Shown here piece after piece: positions 34,060 to 42,338 of a DNA stretch of 64,000 bases. The stretch's first letter is position 1. Each line of letters opens with the position of its first letter. Under the pieces are notes generated by a model. That model made no database searches and was not told the origin of the DNA. It was given only the letters and a program-made list of their open reading frames with translations. The DNA is from Amarolinea sp964580725 (lineage in GTDB: Bacteria > Chloroflexota > Anaerolineae > SSC4 > Amarolineaceae), in the NCBI GenBank assembly GCA_964580725.1, contig CAZOLV010000003.1:57767-121766 (forward strand). Direction: 5' to 3'. The position numbers and the translations under genes are program-made.

Positions 34060-36171
34060 ATGACCAACAAAACATTCTCCTCTCGCACCCTGCTCTGGGC
34101 CGCGCTCGCCGTTGTGCTGCTCGCCGTCGCCGGCATCTATCTGCGCGACAGCCTCTTCCCGGGCGCAACACCCACCCCCCGTGTTCCCGCCACCCCCACC
34201 GAGACAGTCGTCGCGGTTGCCCTGACCGCCACACCCACACCCGTCCCCACCGGCGCAGCCGCCCCCACCGCTGACCCCGGCGCCATTGCCGACCGCCCAA
34301 CGCCAACCCGCTTCTTCACCCCCACCCCCGAACCGGGCGGCCAGGTCCTGCTCCTGCAGCCCCATCCGGGCGAGGCCGGCTGGTGGGTCAGCAGCGAAGA
34401 ACGCGGCAACCACCTGGGCGATTCGTTCCTCTACGCCGGCTTCTACGACAACCAGGTCTTCATCGCCGCCGCCCGTTTCGATCTGGCGCGCATCCCGCGC
34501 GGCGCCCCCATTCGCCAGGCCACCCTGCGCCTGACCGGACTCAATGCCCAACGTTTCGATGAGCAAGCGGCCGGCGCCTGGTCTGTGCAACTGCTCGCCA
34601 GCGACACCATCCCCGACCTGGCCCGCGCCGACTTCCAAACCATCTTCAACGCCGCCGCCCCCGTCAGCCTCTTCCCCATGCTCACCGCCAACGATCTGCA
34701 AGTTGGCCACGTCAACACCTGGGACCTCGACGCTGGCGCTCAGGCCTGGCTCAGCCAACAGATCATCAACAACACCGGCGCCCTCATCGTGCGCATCGTT
34801 GGTCCCGCCGGCGGCGGCAACAGTCTCTTTGCCTGGGACTCCGGCGGCGGTCCCGCCTCCACCGGCAACGGCATCCATCTCCTCCTCAACCTCGGTCCCC
34901 CTCCCGCCACCCCGCCCCCCGCCGCCACCCGCAGCTACATCGTCGCCACCCTGCCCCCCACCCCCGCCAACATCCTGACCGTCGCCGCCAACGCGCTCAC
35001 CGCCACCTCGATCGCCGCCTCCATCGGCACTTACACGCCGACCCCCTTCAACCTGGTGACCCCCACCCCTACCCCCCGCAATCAGGCCACCGCCCAGGCC
35101 CAAGCTGCCTTGCTCGGCTTGCCCCCCGTCGTCATCCCCACCTCCGTACCCGCCAATGGCGCGACCGCCACGTATCAGGCCGCCTACGCCACCGCCGTCA
35201 CCATCATCACCGGCACCCTGACCCCCATCCCCACCAACGCCATCACCCCCATCATCGTGCGACCGACCGCCATTCCCGAAAACGTCTTGACCGTGGCCGC
35301 CCAGGTCGTGGCCGCCACCGCCCGGGCGCGCACCACCGGCACACCCACGCCCTTCCCGTACAGTGTGGCGATCGCCACCGTCACACCCTTCACCCCGGCG
35401 CCGCTGGTCGTCACTTCGACGCCAACGCCGCTCACTTTTGCCACTTCGGTCTACCGCTCGGCCCAGGCGACCGCCGTGGCGCTGACGACCGGCACCTACA
35501 CACCCCTGCCCTACATCCCGATCACGCCGACGCCGCTGCCGCTGCTCGTTTACCTGGACCGGCTGACGCCAACGGCGCAGCCAACCGCCACCCCCACCGT
35601 GCCCGCGGCCCTGCCGCGCGCCATGATCGGCAACATCATCTTCCGCAGCGACCGCCAGGAAACGACCGAGTTCTACATGCTCGACCTGACCGCCAGCCGC
35701 CTGGTCTGGGTGACGCAGGCGTGGCCCTTCAACCTGGCGCAGCGCAACGAAATGCGTTCGTCCAACGGCCGCTATCGCGTGCTAGTGCAGAACGACGCCG
35801 TGGGCGTTCCCCAGGTCTTCGTCCAGGATGCAGAGTTCAACAACACTCGCCAGATCACCAACGGCAGCGGTTGGAGCTTCGACCCGGCCTTCTCGCCGCG
35901 CGGCGATCGTATCGCCTATGTCTCCCAAAACCCCGGTAACGACGAAATCTACACCATCGGCGTGGACGGCAGCGACATGCGCCGCTTGACCTCCAACAGT
36001 TGGGAGTGGGACAAACACCCCTCCTGGTCGCCCGATGGCAGTCAGATCGTGTTCTGGTCGAACCGCGACACAGGCCGGCGCCAACTCTGGATCATGAACG
36101 CCGACGGCAGCAATCAACGCCTTCTGATCGGCTCGCCCTATCAGGATTGGGACCCCATCTGGATGAAGTAG
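34060..36171 (+). CDS. Membrane-anchored DNRLRE-like / Thr-Pro repeat / TolB-like beta-propeller protein
   Basis: A 703-residue surface protein. Residues about 7-27 form an N-terminal membrane anchor (LLWAALAVVLLAVAGIYL). About 85-290 resemble a DNRLRE carbohydrate- or wall-associated beta domain (DSFLYAGFYDNQVFIAAARF, then IRQATLRL). About 290-520 hold roughly four degenerate Ala/Thr/Pro repeats (patterns such as ATAxAxxTGTxTPxP and TPTP). The C-terminal 180 residues are TolB/WD40-like propeller blades (DPAFSPRGDRIAYVSQNPGN, then HPSWSPDGSQIVFWSNRDTG). It may sense or organise the exported polysaccharide (inference). It lies between the initiating transferase and the chain-length kinase. Confidence 0.75.
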   Translation: MTNKTFSSRTLLWAALAVVLLAVAGIYLRDSLFPGATPTPRVPATPTETVVAVALTATPTPVPTGAAAPTADPGAIADRPTPTRFFTPTPEPGGQVLLLQPHPGEAGWWVSSEERGNHLGDSFLYAGFYDNQVFIAAARFDLARIPRGAPIRQATLRLTGLNAQRFDEQAAGAWSVQLLASDTIPDLARADFQTIFNAAAPVSLFPMLTANDLQVGHVNTWDLDAGAQAWLSQQIINNTGALIVRIVGPAGGGNSLFAWDSGGGPASTGNGIHLLLNLGPPPATPPPAATRSYIVATLPPTPANILTVAANALTATSIAASIGTYTPTPFNLVTPTPTPRNQATAQAQAALLGLPPVVIPTSVPANGATATYQAAYATAVTIITGTLTPIPTNAITPIIVRPTAIPENVLTVAAQVVAATARARTTGTPTPFPYSVAIATVTPFTPAPLVVTSTPTPLTFATSVYRSAQATAVALTTGTYTPLPYIPITPTPLPLLVYLDRLTPTAQPTATPTVPAALPRAMIGNIIFRSDRQETTEFYMLDLTASRLVWVTQAWPFNLAQRNEMRSSNGRYRVLVQNDAVGVPQVFVQDAEFNNTRQITNGSGWSFDPAFSPRGDRIAYVSQNPGNDEIYTIGVDGSDMRRLTSNSWEWDKHPSWSPDGSQIVFWSNRDTGRRQLWIMNADGSNQRLLIGSPYQDWDPIWMK

Positions 36172-36241
36172 GACAGCGCGCCTGTTGGTTGCACCCGCCG
36201 TCGCATATTGACCTGGCCTGGCTTGCAGTGGGGTGGGCAAC

Positions 36242-36271
36242 TTAGCACGTTTCACTGACCTGTTGTATAAT
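36242..36271 (+). promoter_or_regulatory. Putative sigma-70-type promoter before the BY-kinase gene
   Basis: TTAGCA (36242-36247), 18-bp spacer, TATAAT (36266-36271). Lies in an AT-richer gap and would start transcription about 28 bases before the GTG at 36306. Confidence 0.5.
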
Positions 36272-36305
36272 TGCGCTGTTCGATTCTTACTTGAGGCTTC
36301 GACTC

Positions 36306-37970
36306 GTGGAACTCAAAGACTATCTTCTGCCTTTGCGCCGTTGGTGGTGGCTGCTCATCGTCGCCGTCCTGATCGCCGTCGGTTCCAGCTATCTGATCAC
36401 CAGCCGGCAAGCCCCGATCTACCAGGCGCGCGTCACCCTGCTCGTCGGGCGCGCCATCGAAAACCCCAATCCGAGCGGCAACGAATTCTTCCTGACGCAG
36501 CAACTGGCCATGACCTATACCGACATCGCCAAGCGCGGCACCGTGCGCCGGGCCGCGGCCAAGGCCCTGAACCTGCGTAGTTTCCCAGACTACAGCGTGC
36601 GCGTCGTACCCAACACACAGTTGATGGAAATCGTCGTCACCGATTCCGACCCCGCACGCGCCGCCTCGGCCGCCAACGAACTGGCCAAACAACTGATCCT
36701 ACAGACCCCCACCGCCTCCGACCAGGCCACACAGGAACGCCAGGCGTTCATCAACCAGCAGCTCGACGAACTGCAGGTCAAGATCACCGAGACGCAGCAG
36801 GAAATTGCCAAAAAGCAAGAAGAGATGGGCGGCCTCTTCAGCGCCCGCCAGATCTCCGATATTCAGGCCCAAATCACCGGCCTGCAGCAAAAGCTCAACT
36901 CGCTGCAGTCCAACTATGCGGCGCTCCTGGCCAACACACAGCGCGGGGCGCTGAACCAGCTCAGCGTGATCGAGGCGGCGCAGCCGCCCAATGCGCCCAT
37001 TGGCCCCGATCGCATCATCATCATCCTGTTAGCGGCGGCGGTGGGTCTAGCCCTTGCCGTGATGGCGGCCTATCTGCTCGAATATCTGGACGATACCTTC
37101 AAGAGTCCTGAAATGGTGCAGAAGACCCTGGGGCTGACAACGCTCGGCGCCGTGCCGATCATGGCCGAAGCCGGGCCTGGCAAAGAACTGGCTCCGCTCA
37201 TCAGCAGCCATTCTGCCACAACCGAGGCCTATCGCGTCCTGCGCACCAACTTGCAGTTCACTTCGATTGACCGTCCCCTGCGCACCCTGATGGTGACCAG
37301 CCCGGCGCCCTCCGAAGGCAAATCGCTCACCTCGGCCAACCTGGCCGCGGCGATTGCGCGCGGAGGCCGTCGCGTCATTCTGATGGACGTTGACCTGCAC
37401 CGCCCGCGTTTGCATCGGCTCTTCGGCGTCAGCAACAACGTCGGCGTCACCAGTGCGCTGCTCGCCGATCACCCGAATATCGAGAACCTGCTGCAGGCGA
37501 CGCAAATCCCCGACCTGATGGTGTTGACGACCGGCCCCCTGCCGCCCAACCCCGCCGAACTGCTCGGCACCGCACGCATGAAACATCTGATCGCCGATCT
37601 GGGCGCTCACGCCGATATGGTGATCTTGGATACACCGCCGGTCGTTGCCCTGGCCGATGCGGCCATTCTATCGTCGCAAACCGACGGCGTCTTGCTCGTG
37701 TTGGACGCCACGCGCACGCGACGTGAAGTGGCAAAGCGTGCGATGGCCAGCCTCAACCAGGTCAAGGCGCGCGTGGTGGGTGCGCTGCTCAACCGTGTAC
37801 CGGTGCGCGGCGCTGGCTACTACTACTACAACTACTATTACTACGGTCGTTACACCAACGGTCGCGACGGCGACTCGTCACGCGGCCGTGGGCGGCGCCG
37901 CGGCTGGTTTGGCCTGGGACGCCGTCGCCGCTCGACGCCGCTCGACGCGCCATCGGCGTCACAGCCCTGA
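36306..37970 (+). CDS. Wzz/Wzc-type chain-length regulator and BY-kinase
   Basis: A 554-residue protein. GTG 36306 is preferred over TTG 36291 because it gives VELKDY, matching MELREY of the second copy at 57372-59069. Layout: Wzz N-terminus with TM1 (about 18-38), coiled coil (about 150-215), TM2 (about 236-258), then a tyrosine autokinase domain with Walker A SPAPSEGKSLTSAN (about 331), Walker A' ILMDVDLHRP (about 357) and VILDTPPVVALADA (about 438). It ends in a tyrosine cluster (GYYYYNYYYYG) that would be autophosphorylated to control EPS export and chain length. A promoter-like site lies just upstream. Confidence 0.92.
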   Translation: MELKDYLLPLRRWWWLLIVAVLIAVGSSYLITSRQAPIYQARVTLLVGRAIENPNPSGNEFFLTQQLAMTYTDIAKRGTVRRAAAKALNLRSFPDYSVRVVPNTQLMEIVVTDSDPARAASAANELAKQLILQTPTASDQATQERQAFINQQLDELQVKITETQQEIAKKQEEMGGLFSARQISDIQAQITGLQQKLNSLQSNYAALLANTQRGALNQLSVIEAAQPPNAPIGPDRIIIILLAAAVGLALAVMAAYLLEYLDDTFKSPEMVQKTLGLTTLGAVPIMAEAGPGKELAPLISSHSATTEAYRVLRTNLQFTSIDRPLRTLMVTSPAPSEGKSLTSANLAAAIARGGRRVILMDVDLHRPRLHRLFGVSNNVGVTSALLADHPNIENLLQATQIPDLMVLTTGPLPPNPAELLGTARMKHLIADLGAHADMVILDTPPVVALADAAILSSQTDGVLLVLDATRTRREVAKRAMASLNQVKARVVGALLNRVPVRGAGYYYYNYYYYGRYTNGRDGDSSRGRGRRRGWFGLGRRRRSTPLDAPSASQP

Positions 37971-38004
37971 ACGACTATCGTCATCCTGGTCGTAATGTTG
38001 CCTC

Positions 38005-38010
38005 TATAAT
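38005..38010 (+). promoter_or_regulatory. Possible -10 element (TATAAT) without a convincing -35
   Basis: TATAAT in an AT-rich stretch about 120 bases before the small gene at 38129; the -35 region 16-18 bases upstream does not match well. Confidence 0.3.
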
Positions 38011-38128
38011 ATCGTTGTGCGTTTTTAGAGGTCATCCGATGCGCCCGTCAGGCGACGCGGCCGGTCATGCACAGCCCTTCTCTGAAAACGACTTCGTAAA
38101 GAGAAAAACACAAAGGAACGATTGACGC

Positions 38129-38341
38129 ATGGAAGAACTGATCAACCGGGTCGCTCAAAAGACCGGAATGACCCCAGAGATGGCCAAGACGGCTGTTGCA
38201 GCGGTGCTCGACTTTCTCAAAGAGAAACTACCGGCGCCCGTGGCCGGGCAGGTCGAAAGCCTGCTGGCCGGCGATGGCGGCGCTCTCAAGAACGTAACCG
38301 GCCTTGCACAAGGCATTGGCGGAATGTTCGGTAAGAAGTAA
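38129..38341 (+). CDS. Small helical protein (DUF2267/DUF937-like)
   Basis: A 70-residue protein starting at ATG 38129 after an AAAGGA ribosome-binding site. Two predicted helices (ELINRVAQKTGMTPEMAKTA, VAAVLDFLKEKL) are followed by LPAPVAGQVESLL and a Gly-rich end (GIGGMFGKK). The helix-turn-helix then 'LP.P....V..LL' pattern and Gly-rich tail resemble small DUF2267/DUF937-type proteins; I am not certain of the family and no function is known. It is followed 63 bp later by a DUF4332 gene and then by a terminator, so the two probably form a short operon. Confidence 0.7.
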   Translation: MEELINRVAQKTGMTPEMAKTAVAAVLDFLKEKLPAPVAGQVESLLAGDGGALKNVTGLAQGIGGMFGKK

Positions 38342-38404
38342 CCCGGCGCCAGCATTTTCGAAGAAAAGGATTGCGTTCGATCAAGCAAGAAGGAGACCAA
38401 GACC

Positions 38405-38812
38405 ATGAAGCTTCGCATGAGAGAGTTACGCGGTATGACCGATGATCTGCACATCAGTCTGCGAGAGAAGGGTATGCAGAGCAGCGATCAGTTGCTGGAG
38501 GCCGGGCGCACGGTTACCGGGCGCCGCGATCTGGCCAGCGTCACCGGCGCCGATCCGCGGGCGATCCTTGAGTTGGTCAACCGCGCCGATCTGGCCCGCA
38601 TCAAGGGCATTGGCTCGGTCTACTCCAACCTGTTGGAAGAAGCCGGCGTAGACACGGTGAAGGAGCTGGCGACCCGCCGGCCCGATAATCTGTACGCCAA
38701 GCTGTTGGAAATCAACGCCGCCAAGAACCTGGTGCTGCGCACGCCCACGCTGCAAATGGTGCAGGATTGGGTCAACCAGGCCAAGGAATTGCCCAAGCTC
38801 GTCGAGTATTGA
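38405..38812 (+). CDS. DUF4332-type helix-hairpin-helix protein
   Basis: A 135-residue protein starting at ATG 38405 after AAGGAGA. It contains two HhH-like units: TGADPRAILELVNRADLARI with KGIGSVYSNLLEEAGVDTVK, then ELATRRPDNLYAKLLEIN. The 'R-I-KGIG..YS.LLEEAGVDTV.EL..R.P.NL...L' pattern is the signature of DUF4332 proteins. That fold suggests nucleic-acid binding; its role is unknown. No link to glycan synthesis is visible beyond position. A strong terminator follows 46 bp after the stop. Confidence 0.8.
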   Translation: MKLRMRELRGMTDDLHISLREKGMQSSDQLLEAGRTVTGRRDLASVTGADPRAILELVNRADLARIKGIGSVYSNLLEEAGVDTVKELATRRPDNLYAKLLEINAAKNLVLRTPTLQMVQDWVNQAKELPKLVEY

Positions 38813-38858
38813 GGTTTTCAGGCGCTCTGCGCCTGCTTGCTCGTCGCCGCGTAACAAG

Positions 38859-38886
38859 AAAAGCTCACCATGAGGTGAGCTTTTTT
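38859..38886 (+). terminator. Rho-independent terminator (probably bidirectional)
   Basis: Perfect stem AAAAGCTCACC / GGTGAGCTTTT with loop ATGA, followed by a T-run. On the other strand it also ends in TTTTC, so it may stop the convergent - strand gene ending at 39010. Confidence 0.9.
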
Positions 38887-39009
38887 GTTGCATTCTGGGG
38901 AGTCGTCACGCAACAGGTGTCCCATCTGCGCCTGGCAGGCACACATCGAACCAGCCATGCTGATGCGATGACGAGTCCTCGACTGTGCGCCAGCAGCCGA
39001 AGGGCGGCA

Positions 39010-42000
39010 TCAGCGCCGTCGCGCCAGCGCCAGCAGGCCGGCCGCGCCGCACAGCAGCAGCGCCGCCCCGCTGCCGCTCCAGCCGACGTTGGCGCCGCTC
39101 AGACGCACGGCGGTGGGAGCTTCGTAGGTGGCGCTCACCGGGCCGTGACGGGTCGTCTGGCCGCTGATGTCCATATCCTCCAGCCAGTAGTAGTAGGTGG
39201 TGTTGTTGACCAGGTCGGCCTGATCCAGCCATTCGTAGTGAAAGCCCTGCCCGCTGCCCGGCGCCGCTGAGGGGATCAGGCTGGCGTTGAGCTGTTGATC
39301 GGGCGCATTCGGCGTGGTTCCGCGCCAGAGGTTGAAGCCCAGGTTGTTCAGCTCGCTGACGGTGTCCCAACTGACCAGAATCCCCGGCCCCTGCTGCACC
39401 GCCCCGAATTCGGCCAGTGTTGCCGCCAGGGGAACGCCTGCGTTGCTCCAGAGAGTCAGGCATGACGTGGCGGCCGATTGGGTGGTCGAAGCGCTCGACA
39501 GACAGTTCACGGCGTTGCTGCCTTCCGAACATTCGGATACGATCCCTGTCGAGTCGAGCGTCGTGCTGGTGACCTGCAAGACGCCGCCGGTCAGAACGCC
39601 ACCGCTGCACGCGCATTGCACCGTCGTGTCCACGGTCTCGATGCGCTCGCCATAGCTGGCCAGTGTCGCCACGTTGCTGTGCGTCACGTTGTTGGACGTA
39701 TCTGCATCGCTGATCGTGAAGGCGTTGCTCCAGGGCCCTGTCGCCGCGCCGCAGCTTGGATTGGCCAGGTTGTAGCGCACCGTCACAGGCGCATCCACGA
39801 TTCCTCCGCTGCATGAAGCCAGGTTCAGACTGCCATTGGCTTGGATCTCGAGCGTCGTGTCCACGATCAACTCTGGCAGTGCGCTGGTTGCGGCCAGCGC
39901 CGGGGCATGACCGCCGCCGCACTGCGCCGCCCCGTCGAAGTAGATCTGCTGCGCTCCGAGCTGTGTGCTGCCGTCGTAACAGAAGCTTTGCAGACTCCAG
40001 TTATAGCCGGTGGCCCGATCCGATTGCAGCGTGTAGGCGCCGCAACCGTTGGCGGCGTTGCTCAGGTCAATTTCCAAATAGAGTTGCGCCTGGCTGTTGT
40101 AGTTGGAATCGCCCGGCGAACCAGCTTCGCACAGACCGCTGCCGGCGCAGAAGCCCGTCGCCGTCGTGGGATCGGGCGGCGGATCGGAATAGCAGGCGTT
40201 GCCCCAGAACTCCTCGTTGGTGCGGGCATTGCTCAGATTCACCGCATCGCCATCGTACCAGGTCACCGCATCGTTGTCGCTGTTGACCGCTGGAATTGGT
40301 TTGCCGCAGTAGCTGCCGTCGTAGGTTCCGCTGGTCGAAGCCGGATCGCCGCCGGGATGTGACCAGTAGGTACAGGGACTGGCGCCCTGGCGCTTGATCG
40401 AAACGGCGGCCAGTGTGGCGGTGGAGGGCGCGCCGCCAGCGCCAGGCTTGTAGACTTTGAGGCCGGTCATGTTCTCGAAATCGTTGAACGGCAGGCGTAG
40501 CGTCTCGCCGCAGCGCGCCAGCACCGTAAAGTCGAACTTGCAGGTGGGGCAGAAGGTCTTGTTCGTCATACACCAGGCGTCGGAATGAATGCGCCCGGTC
40601 GCGCCGGTCGGAGAGTCGAACTTGATGTACAGATCGCGCACCTCGCCGCCCGTGCCTTCGAAACAGACCTTGTACTGATCCACACCGCTGGCTGGTACAC
40701 TGATCGCCGTATCCAGAACGCCTGTGGCGTCGCCATGATTGGTCGCCGTCCCGGCGACGCCCAACAGGTGCGGCGTCGTGGTCAGATTTCCGACCGCTGT
40801 CGTTGCGTTGGAGTGAATGGTGAGACTCTCGCTGCCCTGCACATCCACCCAAAAACACATGCGGCCGGCGGCGCGACAGGGATTCATGCTCAACAAGATC
40901 GCCTCTGCGCCCGGCCCTGTGGTTGCGTCGCAGAAACCAGGCCCTTCCGCCGCGGTGCTGCTGACCGAACCGCAGGTATTCGAACCGTTGGTAGGCGCCG
41001 ATGGCGTAGGCGCGGGGGCGATACTGACGCTGGTGGTGTAGGAAGAGGCGACGCCCAGGCCGGTCCCCGTGGCCGTCGCCAGGTTGCTGATCGTCCCGCT
41101 GGCGCCGCCCAAAACATTGACATCCACGACGACGCTCGTCGAGGCGCCCGCCGCCAGCGCGCCAATGCTCCAACTGGCCGCTTGCGTCCCGCTGTCGAAG
41201 GAAGTGGTCGCCGGCGATGAATTCAACACATCGAGACGGGTCTCGTCGAAGTCGTCGCTGACAGTCACGCCGCTGGCCGCCGCGCTGCCCACGTTCTGAA
41301 CCTGAATCGTGTAGGCATAGACATCGCCAGGGCTGACCGAGCTTTCGCTGGCTGACTTTGTGACTACCAGAATCGCCTCGCTGCAGTTGTTCGTCGAACT
41401 GCTGCTGTTGCGTGGATTGACCGCAGCGACCGCCAGATTGCTGCCGTTTTGATCGGTATCGGTGCAACCAGCGTTGTTGCGCAACACGGCGATCGTATTG
41501 TTCGATGGGCCAGGGGCGGCGCTGCTGCCCTCGTAATTGTTGGCGCTATCATAGCCGACGAAATCAACCAGGTTGGCGTTGGGAAAACAGTTGCCCGCTG
41601 CCCCCCCGCAGGTCAGTAGCGTCGTGTTGTTGACTAGGGCCACTTTGCCGGCGCCGGTGCTCATGCCTCCAGAGGTGGACATGGACAGCGTCAGGTCAGG
41701 CGTGGGCAAGGGTGAGCCGGTCGGTGACGTGGGGCAGTACATCTGAATCAGGTAGTAGCCGCCGGCGGGAATCGTGGCGCTGGCGATCGTTCCGGCAAAC
41801 GAGAAGACGCTGCCGGCTGGCGCGTACTGGATCGAATAGTTGCTGATGGCCGTCGCCGAGGCGCTGGCGTTGAACAACTCAACGAAGTCGCACTGGTAGG
41901 TTGCACTCGAATTGCCGCCGCCTCCATAAACCTGGCTGATGCGCAGGGGGCTGGCCAGCGGTGTCGCTTTGACCGGCTCCACACCGGGCGCTGCGGTTGT

Positions 42001-42081
42001 CAGGATGAACAGGGCGAGCGCCGCCAGTACCAGACGCGACAACAGGCGTATCGTTTGCATGGATAAAGAAGAACCAGACAT
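39010..42081 (-). CDS. Secreted lamin-tail/DUF11 surface protein with C-terminal anchor module
   Basis: A 1023-residue exported protein. Start ATG 42081 follows AGGAG at 8 bases. A signal peptide is visible (LLSRLVLAALALFILTTAAP). Domains: lamin-tail domain about 45-235 (LRISQVYGGGGNSSATYQ, FVELFNAS); DUF11-like repeat about 237-350 (VTKSASESSVSPGDVYAYTI); a long unique region with an internal DUF11-free Cys-rich part; FnIII-like module with SWDTVSELNNLGFNLWRG and YYYWLEDMDISGQTTRHGPV; and a C-terminal hydrophobic helix ending LLALARRR. The last part is a putative sorting signal. The 195 bp encoding the end are identical to those of the gene at 42339-44285. Confidence 0.85.
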   Translation of the reverse strand: MSGSSLSMQTIRLLSRLVLAALALFILTTAAPGVEPVKATPLASPLRISQVYGGGGNSSATYQCDFVELFNASASATAISNYSIQYAPAGSVFSFAGTIASATIPAGGYYLIQMYCPTSPTGSPLPTPDLTLSMSTSGGMSTGAGKVALVNNTTLLTCGGAAGNCFPNANLVDFVGYDSANNYEGSSAAPGPSNNTIAVLRNNAGCTDTDQNGSNLAVAAVNPRNSSSSTNNCSEAILVVTKSASESSVSPGDVYAYTIQVQNVGSAAASGVTVSDDFDETRLDVLNSSPATTSFDSGTQAASWSIGALAAGASTSVVVDVNVLGGASGTISNLATATGTGLGVASSYTTSVSIAPAPTPSAPTNGSNTCGSVSSTAAEGPGFCDATTGPGAEAILLSMNPCRAAGRMCFWVDVQGSESLTIHSNATTAVGNLTTTPHLLGVAGTATNHGDATGVLDTAISVPASGVDQYKVCFEGTGGEVRDLYIKFDSPTGATGRIHSDAWCMTNKTFCPTCKFDFTVLARCGETLRLPFNDFENMTGLKVYKPGAGGAPSTATLAAVSIKRQGASPCTYWSHPGGDPASTSGTYDGSYCGKPIPAVNSDNDAVTWYDGDAVNLSNARTNEEFWGNACYSDPPPDPTTATGFCAGSGLCEAGSPGDSNYNSQAQLYLEIDLSNAANGCGAYTLQSDRATGYNWSLQSFCYDGSTQLGAQQIYFDGAAQCGGGHAPALAATSALPELIVDTTLEIQANGSLNLASCSGGIVDAPVTVRYNLANPSCGAATGPWSNAFTISDADTSNNVTHSNVATLASYGERIETVDTTVQCACSGGVLTGGVLQVTSTTLDSTGIVSECSEGSNAVNCLSSASTTQSAATSCLTLWSNAGVPLAATLAEFGAVQQGPGILVSWDTVSELNNLGFNLWRGTTPNAPDQQLNASLIPSAAPGSGQGFHYEWLDQADLVNNTTYYYWLEDMDISGQTTRHGPVSATYEAPTAVRLSGANVGWSGSGAALLLCGAAGLLALARRR
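39021..39215 (-). repeat. 195-bp exact duplicate (copy 1), C-terminal module
   Basis: Identical base for base to 42371-42565 by direct comparison; encodes the last FnIII strands and the hydrophobic C-terminal segment. Confidence 0.95.
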
Positions 42082-42296
42082 GACGCTACTCTCCTTTCGT
42101 ACCGCTCAGTGGTTTCACACGGTCAGACGCAGGTGAATCGCAGACCCAGGGCGTGGATGGGAAGACCTGGCGCCTGGGCTCGAACAAAACGCATGGCGTG
42201 ATTCTGCGGTGTGGCCGCCGGCGTCACGCAGGCCAGCGGGTCTCCCTGCCGTTCACGATGCGAAATGGCAGGGCACAGGCAAAGCAAGGAAAGAGA

Positions 42297-42328
42297 GAAG
42301 GCCAACCGCGTCGCAACGATTGGCCTTC
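42297..42328 (-). terminator. Putative terminator after the 42339-44285 gene
   Basis: Perfect 9-bp stem GAAGGCCAA/TTGGCCTTC with a 14-base loop; read on the - strand it is followed by TCTCTTTCC. It lies 10 bases past the stop codon. Confidence 0.65.
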
Positions 42329-42338
42329 TGCACCGAAC

